NCBI RefSeq assembly: GCF_009296165.1
Contig: NZ_VUAZ01000044.1
Coordinates: 1 to 64,000 of the forward strand
DNA length: 64,000 bases
Direction: 5' to 3'
Origin: Pseudomonas kitaguniensis
GTDB taxonomy: Bacteria; Pseudomonadota; Gammaproteobacteria; Pseudomonadales; Pseudomonadaceae
Shown piece by piece: positions 21,561 to 32,112 of the stretch. Position 1 is the first letter of the stretch, and each line of letters starts with the position of its first letter. The translations under genes and the position numbers were made by a program. The notes under the pieces were generated by a model that saw nothing but the letters and a program-made list of their open reading frames with translations, was not told the DNA's origin and made no database searches.

Positions 21561-23530
21561 ATGGCCGGGCTAATTCCCCAGAGCTTTATTGACGACCTTC
21601 TGAACCGCACCGACATCGTCGATGTTGTCAGCTCGCGCGTGCAACTGAAAAAAGCCGGCAAGAACTACACGGCCTGCTGCCCGTTTCACAAGGAAAAGAC
21701 CCCGTCGTTCAGCGTCAGCCCCGACAAGCAGTTCTATTACTGCTTCGGCTGCGGCGCGGGCGGCAATGCGCTCGGCTTCCTCATGGACCACGACAACCTG
21801 GACTTCCCCCAGGCTATCGAGGACCTGGCGAAAGCCGCCGGCATGGAAGTCCCACGCGAAGAGAGTGGCCGGCCGCACAAACCACGGCAACCCACCGACT
21901 CGCCGCTGTACCCGCTGCTGACTGCAGCTGCCGACTTTTATCGTCAGGCACTTAAAAGCCATCCGCAGCGCAAGGCCGCCGTCGACTACCTCAAGGGCCG
22001 CGGCCTCACCGGCGAAATCGCCCGGGACTTCGGCCTCGGGTTCGCACCGCCAGGCTGGGACAATCTGTATAAGCACCTGAGCAGCGACACCCTGCAGCAG
22101 AAAGCCATGATCGACGCCGGCCTTCTGGTGGAAAACGCCGAGACCGGCAAGCGCTACGACCGCTTCCGTGACCGCGTGATGTTTCCGATCCGCGACAGCC
22201 GCGGCCGAATCATCGCGTTCGGTGGCCGGGTATTGGGGGACGACAAGCCCAAGTACCTGAACTCCCCGGAAACCGCGGTATTTCACAAGGGCCAGGAACT
22301 CTACGGCCTGTTCGAGGCGCGCAAAAACAATCGCAACCTCGATGAAATCATTGTGGTTGAAGGCTACATGGACGTGATCGCACTGGCCCAGCAAGGCCTG
22401 CGTAACGCCGTGGCGACGCTCGGCACCGCCACCAGCGAAGAACATTTGAAACGCCTGTTTCGCGTAGTGCCCAGCGTGCTGTTTTGCTTCGACGGTGACC
22501 AGGCCGGCCGCAACGCCGCCTGGCGCGCACTTGAGGCCACGTTGTCGAGCTTGCAGGATGGGCGCCGTGTGCGCTTTCTGTTCTTGCCCGAAGGCGAAGA
22601 CCCGGACACTCTGGTTCGTTCCGAAGGCACCGACGCGTTCCGCGCGCGCATCAATCAACATGCGCAGCCGCTGGCGGACTATTTCTTCCAGCAACTGACC
22701 GAAGAAGCCGACCCGCGCTCCCTTGAAGGCAAGGCCCACATGGCCACCCTCGCGGCGCCATTGATTGATAAAGTGCCGGGCGCCAACCTGCGCACCTTGA
22801 TGCGCCAGCGACTCATGGAAATTACCGGTTTGAGCGGTGAGGCCGTCAGCCAATTGGTGCACAGCGCGCCGCAAGAGGCGCGCCCGCCTACGACCCAGGC
22901 ATGAATTACGATGCGATGCCGGACTACGCCGACTTCCACCAACCGCAGGACGCCTACGCGCCTCAGCAGGATTGGACGCCGAAGAAACCTGGCGCCGGCG
23001 GCAAGAAATGGGACGACAAGCCCTGGAGCAAAAATGCCAAGCGCGGCGCTCGCGATGAACCTCGCGGGCCGCGAACACCGGTTGGGGTAGAGGCGCCTAC
23101 ACTTATTGCGCTTCGCACACTGATTCACCACCCCCAGATGGCCGGAAAGGTTGAAACGGCGGATCACTTCGCCAACGAGAGCAACACTTACGCCCAGCTG
23201 TTAATTGCGCTGATCGGAGCGTTGCAGAAAAACCCTAAGCTAAACTCCATTCAGCTGATGGCTCGCTGGCATGGCACGGATCAGGGGCGTCTTTTGAAAG
23301 CACTCGCGGAAAAGGAGTGGCTAATTGACGGAGATAACCTTGAACAACAGTTTTTAGACACCATTACTAGGTTATCGGCGGGTCAACATACGCAGACCCT
23401 GGATGACCTGATTAAAAGAGCAAAACAGCCGGGATTATCGGCAGAAGAGCAAATTCAGATAGCAAAACAGATGCGTGACCTCTTAAAACAGAATGTTTGC
23501 GCATCAAACCCGACCTCAGCTGGCGCGTGA
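21561..23530 (+). CDS. dnaG: DNA primase DnaG, reading frame split in this sequence
   Basis: Primase, which makes RNA primers at the replication fork. Residues 1-447 (21561-22904) carry the CHC2 zinc finger (CCPFH...YYCFGCG) and the TOPRIM core (VVEGYMDV, CFDGDQAGRNA). A second frame (22901-23530, 209 residues) carries the linker and the C-terminal helicase-binding domain. The two sum to about 656 residues, normal for the family. One added base near 22880 in the GCGCGCCCGCC run would join them in frame. Because dnaG is essential, an indel error is likely, but the ATGA overlap at 22901 could allow coupled translation of a split primase. Listed as a coding gene for that reason. Confidence 0.88.
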
Positions 23531-23544
23531 GGTCATAGCTCGGG

Positions 23545-23550
23545 TATAAT
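23545..23550 (+). promoter_or_regulatory. Probable -10 element upstream of rpoD
   Basis: A perfect TATAAT in GCTCGGGTATAATCC, 48 bp before the rpoD ATG. No good -35 is seen at 17 bp (about GGCGCG), so strength is uncertain. Internal promoters before rpoD are known in this operon in other bacteria. Confidence 0.5.
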
Positions 23551-23597
23551 CCTCGGCTTGTTTTTTGCCCGCCAAGACCTTCAGTGGATAGGGTGTT

Positions 23598-25445
23598 ATG
23601 TCCGGAAAAGCGCAACAGCAGTCTCGTATCAAAGAGTTGATCACCCTTGGTCGTGAGCAGAAATATCTGACTTACGCAGAGGTCAACGACCACCTGCCTG
23701 AGGATATTTCAGATCCAGAGCAGGTGGAAGACATCATCCGCATGATTAATGACATGGGGATCCCCGTACACGAGAGTGCTCCGGATGCGGACGCCCTTAT
23801 GTTGGCCGACTCCGACACCGACGAGGCAGCCGCTGAAGAAGCCGCTGCCGCGCTGGCTGCGGTGGAGACCGACATCGGTCGCACGACTGACCCTGTGCGC
23901 ATGTATATGCGTGAAATGGGCACCGTCGAGTTGCTGACACGTGAAGGCGAAATTGAAATCGCCAAGCGTATTGAAGAGGGTATCCGTGAAGTGATGGGCG
24001 CAATCGCGCACTTCCCTGGCACGGTTGACCACATTCTCTCCGAGTACACTCGCGTCACCACCGAAGGTGGTCGCCTGTCCGACGTCTTGAGCGGCTATAT
24101 CGACCCGGACGACGGCATTGCGCCGCCTGCCGCCGAGATACCGCCGCCTGTCGATGCGAAAGCCGCGAAAGCCGACGACGATACTGAAGACGACGACGCC
24201 GATAGCAGCGACGACGAAGACGAAGTCGAAAGCGGTCCAGACCCGGTCATTGCAGCTCAGCGTTTCGGTGCGATTTCCGATCAAATGGAAATCACCCGCA
24301 AAGCGCTGAAAAAGCACGGTCGCGCCAACAAGCTGACCGTTGCCGAGCTGGTGGCCCTGGCTGAGCTGTTCATGCCGATCAAGCTGGTCCCGAAGCAATT
24401 CGAAGGCCTGGTTGAACGTGTTCGCAGTGCCCTTGAGCGCTTGCGTGCACAAGAGCGGGCAATCATGCAGCTCTGCGTACGTGATGCGCGGATGCCGCGT
24501 GCCGACTTCCTGCGCCAGTTCCCGGGCAACGAAGTCGACGAAAGCTGGTCCGACGGCCTCGCCAAAGGCAAAGGCAAGTACGCCGAAGCCATTGGTCGCC
24601 TGCAGCCGGACATCATTCGTTGCCAGCAAAAGCTGATCGCGCTGCAAACCGAAACCGGTTTGACGATTGCCGAGATCAAGGACATCAACCGTCGCATGTC
24701 GATCGGTGAGGCCAAGGCCCGCCGCGCGAAAAAAGAGATGGTTGAAGCGAACTTGCGTCTGGTGATCTCCATCGCCAAGAAGTACACCAACCGTGGCCTG
24801 CAATTCCTCGACTTGATCCAGGAAGGCAACATCGGCTTGATGAAGGCTGTGGACAAGTTCGAATACCGTCGTGGTTACAAGTTCTCGACTTATGCCACCT
24901 GGTGGATCCGTCAGGCGATCACTCGCTCGATCGCCGACCAGGCCCGCACCATCCGTATTCCGGTGCACATGATCGAGACAATCAACAAGCTCAACCGTAT
25001 TTCCCGGCAGATGTTGCAGGAAATGGGTCGCGAACCGACCCCGGAAGAGCTGGGCGAACGCATGGAAATGCCTGAGGATAAAATCCGCAAGGTATTGAAG
25101 ATCGCTAAAGAGCCGATCTCCATGGAAACGCCGATCGGTGATGACGAAGACTCCCATCTGGGTGACTTCATCGAAGACTCGACGATGCAGTCGCCAATCG
25201 ATGTCGCCACTGTAGAGAGCCTTAAAGAAGCAACACGCGACGTACTCTCCGGCCTCACTGCCCGTGAAGCCAAGGTACTGCGCATGCGTTTCGGCATCGA
25301 CATGAATACCGACCACACCCTTGAGGAAGTGGGTAAACAGTTTGACGTGACCCGCGAGCGGATCCGTCAGATCGAAGCCAAGGCACTGCGCAAGCTGCGC
25401 CACCCGACGCGAAGCGAGCATCTACGCTCCTTCCTCGACGAGTGA
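23598..25445 (+). CDS. rpoD: RNA polymerase housekeeping sigma factor RpoD (sigma-70)
   Basis: A 615-residue primary sigma factor. Region 1.1 (about 1-80) starts [15 protein letters not shown]. An acidic non-conserved stretch (Asp/Glu-rich, about 190-215) lies between regions 1.2 and 2. Region 2 contains [15 protein letters not shown] for promoter melting and -10 recognition, and region 4.2 contains the helix-turn-helix [17 protein letters not shown] for the -35. A perfect terminator follows. Third gene of the rpsU-dnaG-rpoD operon. Confidence 0.98.
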   Translation: MSGKAQQQSRIKELITLGREQKYLTYAEVNDHLPEDISDPEQVEDIIRMINDMGIPVHESAPDADALMLADSDTDEAAAEEAAAALAAVETDIGRTTDPVRMYMREMGTVELLTREGEIEIAKRIEEGIREVMGAIAHFPGTVDHILSEYTRVTTEGGRLSDVLSGYIDPDDGIAPPAAEIPPPVDAKAAKADDDTEDDDADSSDDEDEVESGPDPVIAAQRFGAISDQMEITRKALKKHGRANKLTVAELVALAELFMPIKLVPKQFEGLVERVRSALERLRAQERAIMQLCVRDARMPRADFLRQFPGNEVDESWSDGLAKGKGKYAEAIGRLQPDIIRCQQKLIALQTETGLTIAEIKDINRRMSIGEAKARRAKKEMVEANLRLVISIAKKYTNRGLQFLDLIQEGNIGLMKAVDKFEYRRGYKFSTYATWWIRQAITRSIADQARTIRIPVHMIETINKLNRISRQMLQEMGREPTPEELGERMEMPEDKIRKVLKIAKEPISMETPIGDDEDSHLGDFIEDSTMQSPIDVATVESLKEATRDVLSGLTAREAKVLRMRFGIDMNTDHTLEEVGKQFDVTRERIRQIEAKALRKLRHPTRSEHLRSFLDE

Positions 25446-25449
25446 TACC

Positions 25450-25477
25450 AAAACCCCCGGCCCGTGCCGGGGGTTTT
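25450..25477 (+). terminator. Intrinsic terminator of rpoD
   Basis: AAAACCCCCGGC-CCGT-GCCGGGGGTTTT, a perfect 12-bp stem with terminal T-residues, 5 bp after the rpoD stop. Confidence 0.93.
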
Positions 25478-25579
25478 GCTTTGTATCGATTACTTTCTAT
25501 AGATTAACTGCCGCGCAACACCCATCTCTCGTAATGCCCGTCTACACTCGACACATTCCCGTGCCATAACGAGACCGTT

Positions 25580-28500
25580 ATGCCCAGACTGTCGACCGTG
25601 ATACTGCTATCGCTGCTGACCTGGACCGCGACGGCTGGCGCGTTGACTCTCACTGATGATGAGCGTGGCTGGCTGGCGGACCATCAAGAGCTGCGCCTTG
25701 GCGTGGACAACGCTTGGCCACCTTTTGAATACCTTGACGAAAATGGCCGCTATCAAGGCCTGGCCGCAGACTACGTGCGCCTGATCCAGGATCGCCTGGG
25801 CGTTAGAATCAAACGGGTCGAGCCCGCGAACTGGGCCGACGTGCTCGAACAGGCCAAAAATAACCAGCTCGACCTGCTGCCCGGCATCATGTCCACCCCG
25901 GAACGCCAGGGTTTTCTGGCCTTCACACGCCCGTATCTCGACTTCCCCATTGTCATCCTCGCCCATGAAGGCGGTGCGAAACCGCGCAACCTCAAGGACC
26001 TGTACGGACTGAAGATTGCCGTGGTGGAAAACTACGCAACTCACGAGTTGCTACGCACCCATCATCCCGACCTCAACCTGGTGACCATGCCCAACGTCAG
26101 CTCGACGCTGCAAGCGCTGGCCACCGATGAAGTGGATGCCGTGGTCGGCGACCTGGCATCCAGTGTCTGGAGCCTGCGCCAATTGAAGCTGGATGGTTTA
26201 TACGTCAGCGGCGAAACGCCCTACCGCTACCAGTTGGCAATGGGCGTGCCACCGGACAAGAAAGTGCTGGTGGGCATCCTGGACAAGGTTCTTGCTGACC
26301 TCAGCTCGGACGAAACCGACGCAATCCAGCAACACTGGGTAGGCAGCCTCACTGATCACCGTGCGTTTTGGACCCAATTATTGATATACGGCCTGCCCGC
26401 GGTACTGCTGCTGACTACCCTGCTGGCCATCGTGATGTGGATCAATCGCCGGCTGAGCTCGGAAATTGCCCGGCGGGTAGCGCTTGAGCAAAAACTGCGC
26501 AGCAGTGAGTACCACTATCGCGGCCTGGTGGAGAGCCTGTCCGCCATTGCCTGGGAAGCCAATGTCACCGACTTTACTTACAGCTACGTGTCGCCGCATG
26601 CCGAAGAGTTACTCGGCTACCCGCGTGCGCACTGGCTGATTCCGGGCTTCTGGCAAACCATCATTCACCCTGCCGACCGAACCCGTACGCAGGACTACTG
26701 CCACCGCGAGACCCACGCCAATCGTGACCACAGCGTCGATTATCGAGTGGTCACCGCCGACGGTCGCTGCGTGTGGGTACGCGACATTGTCAGCCTGATC
26801 AAGCACGGGCATCAGCCCGTTCTGCGCGGCTTGATGATCGACATCAGCGAAGCCAAGCGCACCGAAGAAGCATTGCAGCTTTCCGAGCAGAAATTCGCCA
26901 AGGCCTTCCACGCCTCACCCGACGGCTTGTCGCTGAGTCGTCAGCGCGATGGGTTGCTGATTGAAGTGAACGAGGGTTTCAGCCGCCTGACCGGCTTCAC
27001 CCATGCAACCTCTCTGGACCAATCAAGCGTGGAGCTGGGCCTCTGGGTCGACCTCAATGAACGCGAGCGCATGCTGGAGCTGCTGCGGCGCGACGGCTTT
27101 GTTCGTGATTTCATCTGCCGTTTCCGCCGCGCCGACGGCATGATTCGCCTCTGCGAGTTGTCCTGCCGGCCGCTGCCCATCGGCGATGAAGACTGCATAC
27201 TGACCATCGGCCGGGACATCACCGAACGCCAACTGACGCAAGAAAAACTGCAACAGGCTGCCACGGTGTTTGAGAGCACCGAAGAAGGCGTGTTGATCAC
27301 CGATACCCTGCAGAACATCAGCGCCGTCAACCGCGCCTTCAGCGAGATCACCGGCTACAGCGAAACCGAAGCGCTGGGCCAAACGCCGCGCCTGCTTGCC
27401 TCTGGCCTGCACGACAGCGCGTTTTACGCTGCGATGTGGCACCAGTTGGCCGCCAAAGGCCACTGGCAGGGAGAAATTTCCAACCGCCGCAAGAACGGCG
27501 AGCTTTACCCCTGCTGGTTGACGATCAACGCCGTACGCAACCGCGAACAGTTGATTACACACTTCGTGGCGGTATTTGCCGACATCTCCAGCCTCAAGCA
27601 CGCCCAGGCCCGTCTCGACTACCAGGCGCATCACGACCCACTGACCGGTTTACCCAATCGCACGCTGTTTGAAAACCGGCTGCAGGCAGCCCTCAACAGC
27701 CAAGAGGAAAGCGGCAGCCAAGGTGCCGTGCTGTTCCTCGACCTGGACCGTTTCAAACACATCAACGACAGCCTCGGCCACCCCATCGGCGACCTGTTGC
27801 TCAAAGGCATCGCCGTGCGCCTCAAGGACCAATTGCGCGACGTCGACACCGTGGCGCGACTGGGCGGCGACGAGTTCATCATCCTGCTACCCGGCCTGCA
27901 ACAAGCCAGCGATGCCCACCACCTGGCGAATAAACTGCTCGCCTGCTTCACACCGCCGTTTCAGGCTGGCGAACACGAGTTTTTTATCAGCGCCAGCATC
28001 GGCACCAGCCTCTACCCTCAAGACGGCACCGACGTCGCCACTTTGGTCAAAAACGCCGACGCCGCGATGTACCGTTCCAAGGCCAAAGGCCGCAACCGCG
28101 TCGAACGGTACACCCGCGACCTCACCGCCCAGGCCAACGAGCGCGTGGTACTCGAACACGAACTGCGCCGCGCCATCGAACGTAAAGAGCTGAGCCTTTT
28201 TTACCAGCCAAAACTGAGCCTGGTGACGCAACAACTGATCGGCGCCGAAGCCCTCATCCGCTGGCATCACCCGACCTTTGGCGAGGTTCCACCCGAGCAC
28301 TTCATCGCACTCGCCGAAGAGAACGGCATGATCGTGCAGATCGGCGACTGGGTGCTGGAACAGGCGTGCCGCCAAATGCACGCGTGGCAAACAACCTTCG
28401 AGGGCTTCGGCTCATTGTCGGTCAACCTTGCCGGCGCACAACTGCGCCACCCCAACCTGCTGGCACGCGTCAAACAGCTACTGAGCGACTACCACCTGGA

Positions 28501-28951
28501 GCCCGGCTGCCTGCAACTGGAGATCACCGAAAACTTCATCATGAGCCAGGCCGAAGAAGCACTCGACGTGCTGCACCAACTCAAACACCTGGGCGTGCAA
28601 CTGGCGATCGACGATTTCGGCACCGGTTATTCATCCCTCAGCTACCTCAAGCGCCTGCCGCTGGACTTTCTGAAGATCGACCAATCCTTCGTACGCGGCC
28701 TGCCCGACGACCCACACGACGCCGCAATAGTGCGCGCCATCATCGCGCTGGGCCACAGCATGCAATTCACCCTCATCGCAGAAGGCGTGGAAAACCCCGC
28801 GCAACAAGCGTTCCTCGCCGCCGAAGGCTGCGAACAGATGCAAGGCTACATCGTCAGCCTGCCCCTGCCGCCCGAGATTTTTGCCACGAGGTTCCTTCGT
28901 ATGAGCGTTAAGGATTTTTCGGATAGCACAGAGGGGAAACCATCGTTATAA
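25580..28951 (+). CDS. rmcA: RmcA-like c-di-GMP sensor: periplasmic binding domain, PAS, GGDEF and EAL
   Basis: A 1123-residue membrane protein. Order: signal peptide (about 1-21); periplasmic amino-acid-type solute-binding domain (about 27-250, with LRLGVDNAWPPFEY); transmembrane segment (about 263-285); three PAS domains (about 305-430, 436-560, 565-685); GGDEF (RLGGDEFIILL); EAL (EALIRWHHP, DDFGTGYSSL, AEGVEN). Both catalytic motifs look intact, so it could synthesise and degrade c-di-GMP. Position beside rpoD and the architecture match RmcA (PA0575) of P. aeruginosa, a redox/phenazine-responsive regulator, which I recall as longer with four PAS domains. The ligand here is unknown. Confidence 0.8.
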   Translation: MPRLSTVILLSLLTWTATAGALTLTDDERGWLADHQELRLGVDNAWPPFEYLDENGRYQGLAADYVRLIQDRLGVRIKRVEPANWADVLEQAKNNQLDLLPGIMSTPERQGFLAFTRPYLDFPIVILAHEGGAKPRNLKDLYGLKIAVVENYATHELLRTHHPDLNLVTMPNVSSTLQALATDEVDAVVGDLASSVWSLRQLKLDGLYVSGETPYRYQLAMGVPPDKKVLVGILDKVLADLSSDETDAIQQHWVGSLTDHRAFWTQLLIYGLPAVLLLTTLLAIVMWINRRLSSEIARRVALEQKLRSSEYHYRGLVESLSAIAWEANVTDFTYSYVSPHAEELLGYPRAHWLIPGFWQTIIHPADRTRTQDYCHRETHANRDHSVDYRVVTADGRCVWVRDIVSLIKHGHQPVLRGLMIDISEAKRTEEALQLSEQKFAKAFHASPDGLSLSRQRDGLLIEVNEGFSRLTGFTHATSLDQSSVELGLWVDLNERERMLELLRRDGFVRDFICRFRRADGMIRLCELSCRPLPIGDEDCILTIGRDITERQLTQEKLQQAATVFESTEEGVLITDTLQNISAVNRAFSEITGYSETEALGQTPRLLASGLHDSAFYAAMWHQLAAKGHWQGEISNRRKNGELYPCWLTINAVRNREQLITHFVAVFADISSLKHAQARLDYQAHHDPLTGLPNRTLFENRLQAALNSQEESGSQGAVLFLDLDRFKHINDSLGHPIGDLLLKGIAVRLKDQLRDVDTVARLGGDEFIILLPGLQQASDAHHLANKLLACFTPPFQAGEHEFFISASIGTSLYPQDGTDVATLVKNADAAMYRSKAKGRNRVERYTRDLTAQANERVVLEHELRRAIERKELSLFYQPKLSLVTQQLIGAEALIRWHHPTFGEVPPEHFIALAEENGMIVQIGDWVLEQACRQMHAWQTTFEGFGSLSVNLAGAQLRHPNLLARVKQLLSDYHLEPGCLQLEITENFIMSQAEEALDVLHQLKHLGVQLAIDDFGTGYSSLSYLKRLPLDFLKIDQSFVRGLPDDPHDAAIVRAIIALGHSMQFTLIAEGVENPAQQAFLAAEGCEQMQGYIVSLPLPPEIFATRFLRMSVKDFSDSTEGKPSL

Positions 28952-28952
28952 T
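28947..28952 (+). promoter_or_regulatory. tRNA promoter -10 element
   Basis: TATAAT overlapping the rmcA stop codon region, followed by a GC-rich discriminator (CCGCGGCC) as seen in stringently controlled stable-RNA promoters. It lies 14 bp before the tRNA 5' end. Confidence 0.6.
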
Positions 28953-28966
28953 CCGCGGCCTACTGA

Positions 28967-29043
<77 letters not shown>

Positions 29044-29048
29044 TACTC

Positions 29049-29071
29049 AAAGCCGCGCATTGCGCGGCTTT
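29049..29071 (+). terminator. Terminator downstream of the tRNA
   Basis: AAAGCCGCGC-ATT-GCGCGGCTTT, a perfect 10-bp stem ending in T-residues, 5 bp after the tRNA. Confidence 0.85.
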
Positions 29072-29208
29072 CGTGTATCTGCCGTCTGGCAATTTGAGGC
29101 GCTGACTCCCCGGTCCTTCTTCGCAATGAAAGATTTGTTAATTGCCCGTAACCGCTCCAGCACAGACCATGGCCAGCCATCCACCTCCACACGAGGAAAA
29201 TCGGCTCC

Positions 29209-29730
29209 ATGCCTCAAGCCATCCTTTCACCCCACGCGCTACTCCACTCTCTCTTCAACCTGAGCACGCGTTTCGCAGGCGCTGTCGCTATCACCCTCGC
29301 GACCCTCAACTGCGCACACGCCGCAACAGCCGCCCCGGCGACCATCAAGGCGTTCAAGCTGTGCACTGGCGCGGACAATGCCTCGCACGTGCTTGAGGGA
29401 ACCATCGACCAGAACATGCGCAACGACGTGACCGCGATTCACTTCAAGCAAACCCCTGCGCATGCCGTTTACGGTTGGCATAACGACCCGGAGCCGCAGT
29501 ACGTGATGACGCTGTCCGGCACGCTGGCATTTGCCACTCGTGGTGGCGAGACGTTCACTTTGCATCCCGGTGAGGTGTTGGTCGCCGAAGACAATACCGG
29601 TTCAGGGCATCGCTGGAAGCTGGTTGATGACCAACCTTGGCGTCGCGGCTATGTGGTGTTGAAGCCTGGCGCGCCCGATTCGTTTGTGCCGAACGACGCC
29701 GCTGCGGCGAAAGTGTGCAAGGCGCCTTAG
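29209..29730 (+). CDS. Exported cupin-domain protein
   Basis: A 173-residue protein with an N-terminal signal (hydrophobic about 20-37, cleavage likely after AHA). The mature part is a single cupin barrel: AVYGWHNDPEPQYVMTLSG gives the first motif with its metal-type His/Glu spacing, and LHPGEVLVAEDNTGSGH the second. No substrate can be inferred. It is monocistronic, in the gap between the tRNA and the Lrp-family regulator, with no obvious functional tie to either. Confidence 0.75.
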   Translation: MPQAILSPHALLHSLFNLSTRFAGAVAITLATLNCAHAATAAPATIKAFKLCTGADNASHVLEGTIDQNMRNDVTAIHFKQTPAHAVYGWHNDPEPQYVMTLSGTLAFATRGGETFTLHPGEVLVAEDNTGSGHRWKLVDDQPWRRGYVVLKPGAPDSFVPNDAAAAKVCKAP

Positions 29731-29790
29731 CCTCGCAGATCGAAGCCTGTAACATGCCACTCCATTGTCGCCCGCACTGGAGCTTGCGTT

Positions 29791-30237
29791 TTGCCCGTCC
29801 TCGATGAAATCGACCGCCAACTGATTGCCGCCTTGCAGATCAACGCTCGCGAAAGCGTGGCGATGCTTGCCCGTCAATTGGGAATTGCGCGTACCACGGT
29901 GACGTCACGTCTGGCGCGCCTGGAGAAAACCCAGGTGATTACCGGCTATGGCGTGCGTCTTGGCCAACGTGCCACCGATGGCGGTTTGCAGGCGTATGTC
30001 GGGATCACGGTGCAACCGCGTTCGGGCAAGGACGTGCTGAAAAGGCTGAGTGCCATGGCCCAAGTGCAGCAGTTGTGTGCGGTGAGCGGCGAGTTTGATT
30101 ACGTGGCGTGGCTGCGCACCGACTCGCCGGAGCAACTGGATCAGTTGCTGGACCAGATCGGCAGCGTCGACGGGGTGGAAAAAACCACCACCTCGATCAT
30201 CCTCAGTAACAAATTGGACCGCGGCCAACCAATATGA
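29791..30237 (+). CDS. Lrp/AsnC family transcriptional regulator
   Basis: A 148-residue feast/famine regulator with an N-terminal helix-turn-helix (about 5-50, MLARQLGIARTTVTSRLARL) and a C-terminal RAM/ligand-binding domain (about 65-140). Initiation appears to be at a TTG. It lies 146 bp upstream of davB in the same direction, so it is the obvious candidate regulator of lysine catabolism, with lysine or a derivative as effector. That link is inference from position. Confidence 0.85.
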   Translation: MPVLDEIDRQLIAALQINARESVAMLARQLGIARTTVTSRLARLEKTQVITGYGVRLGQRATDGGLQAYVGITVQPRSGKDVLKRLSAMAQVQQLCAVSGEFDYVAWLRTDSPEQLDQLLDQIGSVDGVEKTTTSIILSNKLDRGQPI

Positions 30238-30314
30238 CCACATACCTCGTCACTTTGACTAAAAACAATCCAATCCGACGACACTTTGCGTCTTATTAAC
30301 GGACGCTACGCTCC

Positions 30315-30343
30315 TTAAACTGGCAGCCATCTTTTCCTATACT
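30315..30343 (+). promoter_or_regulatory. Probable davB promoter
   Basis: TTAAAC (30315-30320), a 17-bp spacer, and TATACT (30338-30343) preceded by C. The -10 matches consensus at 5 of 6; the -35 is weak. CTATACT is a form favoured by RpoS. It lies 40 bp before the davB start. Confidence 0.45.
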
Positions 30344-30383
30344 CAGTGGATCGCGTGCCGCCGAGTCGCCAGCAAGGTCAGCC

Positions 30384-32102
30384 ATGAGCATTCCTTCCAG
30401 CACCATCAGCAAAACCAATCGCCACCCTGCCGACGGCAAAAAACCCATCACCATTTTTGGCCCGGATTTTCCGTTTGCCTTTGATGACTGGATTGAGCAT
30501 CCGGCGGGTTTGGGCAGTATCCCGGCCGCCAACCACGGCGCCGAAGTGGCGATTGTCGGTGCCGGGATTGCGGGCCTGGTGGCCGCTTACGAGTTGATGA
30601 AACTGGGCCTCAAGCCGGTGGTGTACGAAGCCTCGAAAATGGGCGGTCGCCTGCGCTCTCAGGCGTTTGAAGGTGCCGAAGGCATCATCGCCGAGTTGGG
30701 TGGCATGCGTTTCCCGGTGTCCTCCACCGCGTTCTACCACTATGTGGACAAGCTGGGCCTGGAGACTAAACCCTTCCCCAACCCGTTGACACCGGCCTCC
30801 GGCAGCACCGTGGTCGACCTGGAAGGCCAGACCCACTACGCCGAAAAACTCTCCGACTTGCCGGTGCTGTTTCAGGAAGTCGCAGACGCCTGGGCCGATG
30901 CGCTGGAGGCCGGCTCGCAATTCGGTGACATTCAGCAAGCCATCCGCGACCGCGACGTGCCGCGCCTCAAAGCGCTGTGGAACAAGCTGGTGCCGCTGTG
31001 GGACGACCGCACCTTCTATGATTTCGTCGCCACTTCCAAAGCCTTCGCCAAACTGTCGTTCGCGCACCGCGAAGTGTTTGGCCAGGTGGGTTTCGGCACC
31101 GGCGGCTGGGACTCGGATTTCCCCAATTCCATGCTCGAAATTTTCCGCGTAGTCATGACCAACTGCGACGACCATCAGCACTTGGTGGTCGGTGGCGTAG
31201 CGCAAGTGCCCATGGGTATCTGGCGCCATGTGCCGGAGCGTTGTGCGCATTGGCCAGCCGGTACCAGCCTCAGTTCGTTGCACCATGGCGCGCCACGGGC
31301 CGGGGTCAAGCGCATTGCGCACGCGGCCGGTGGCCGTTTTGCAGTGACCGATAACTATGGCGACACGCGCGAATACGCTGCGGTGCTGACCACCTGCCAA
31401 AGCTGGCTGCTGACCACTCAGATCGACTGCGACGAAACCTTGTTCTCGCAAAAAATGTGGATGGCCCTCGACCGAACCCGCTACATGCAGTCGTCGAAAA
31501 CCTTCGTGATGGTCGACCGTCCATTTTGGAAAGACAAAGACCCGGAGACCGGCCGCGACCTGATGAGCATGACGCTTACCGATCGTCTGACACGCGGCAC
31601 GTATTTGTTTGAAAACGGCAAATTCGACAACGGTGACGACAAGCCGGGAGTGATTTGCCTGTCGTACTCGTGGATGAGCGACGCGCTGAAAATGCTCCCT
31701 CAGCCCATCGACAAGCGGGTGAAGCTGGCCCTCGACGCACTGAAAAAGATCTACCCGAAAGTCGACATCAAGGCGCGCATTATCGGCGACCCGATTACCG
31801 TGTCCTGGGAGGCCGACCCGCATTTTCTCGGGGCATTCAAAGGCGCTTTGCCTGGCCACTATCGCTACAACCAGCGCATGTACGCGCACTTCATGCAGAA
31901 GGACATGCCCGCCGAGCAACGCGGAATTTTTATCGCCGGTGACGACGTGTCGTGGACTCCGGCCTGGGTGGAGGGCGCGGTGCAAACCTCACTGAACGCG
32001 GTGTGGGGCATCATGACCCACTTTGGCGGCAGCACTCACCCGGAAAACCCGGGGCCGGGTGATGTATTTGACGAAATCGGGCCGATCGCCCTGGCCGATT
32101 AA
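30384..32102 (+). CDS. davB: L-lysine 2-monooxygenase DavB
   Basis: A 572-residue FAD enzyme that converts L-lysine and O2 to 5-aminovaleramide, CO2 and water. The dinucleotide-binding motif VAIVGAGIAGL is near residue 60, followed by the monoamine-oxidase-type GGRLRS motif, and the C-terminus has IAGDDVSWTPAWVEGAV for FAD contact. From memory the sequence is very close to P. putida DavB along its length. DavA follows after 10 bp, completing the two-step aminovalerate shunt. Specificity for lysine rests on that resemblance and the operon. Confidence 0.88.
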   Translation: MSIPSSTISKTNRHPADGKKPITIFGPDFPFAFDDWIEHPAGLGSIPAANHGAEVAIVGAGIAGLVAAYELMKLGLKPVVYEASKMGGRLRSQAFEGAEGIIAELGGMRFPVSSTAFYHYVDKLGLETKPFPNPLTPASGSTVVDLEGQTHYAEKLSDLPVLFQEVADAWADALEAGSQFGDIQQAIRDRDVPRLKALWNKLVPLWDDRTFYDFVATSKAFAKLSFAHREVFGQVGFGTGGWDSDFPNSMLEIFRVVMTNCDDHQHLVVGGVAQVPMGIWRHVPERCAHWPAGTSLSSLHHGAPRAGVKRIAHAAGGRFAVTDNYGDTREYAAVLTTCQSWLLTTQIDCDETLFSQKMWMALDRTRYMQSSKTFVMVDRPFWKDKDPETGRDLMSMTLTDRLTRGTYLFENGKFDNGDDKPGVICLSYSWMSDALKMLPQPIDKRVKLALDALKKIYPKVDIKARIIGDPITVSWEADPHFLGAFKGALPGHYRYNQRMYAHFMQKDMPAEQRGIFIAGDDVSWTPAWVEGAVQTSLNAVWGIMTHFGGSTHPENPGPGDVFDEIGPIALAD

Positions 32103-32112
32103 GGAGTTGAAC

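Noticed and set aside
30378..31985. A 535-codon open frame antisense to davB
   Set aside because: Shadow of DavB, which matches its family throughout.
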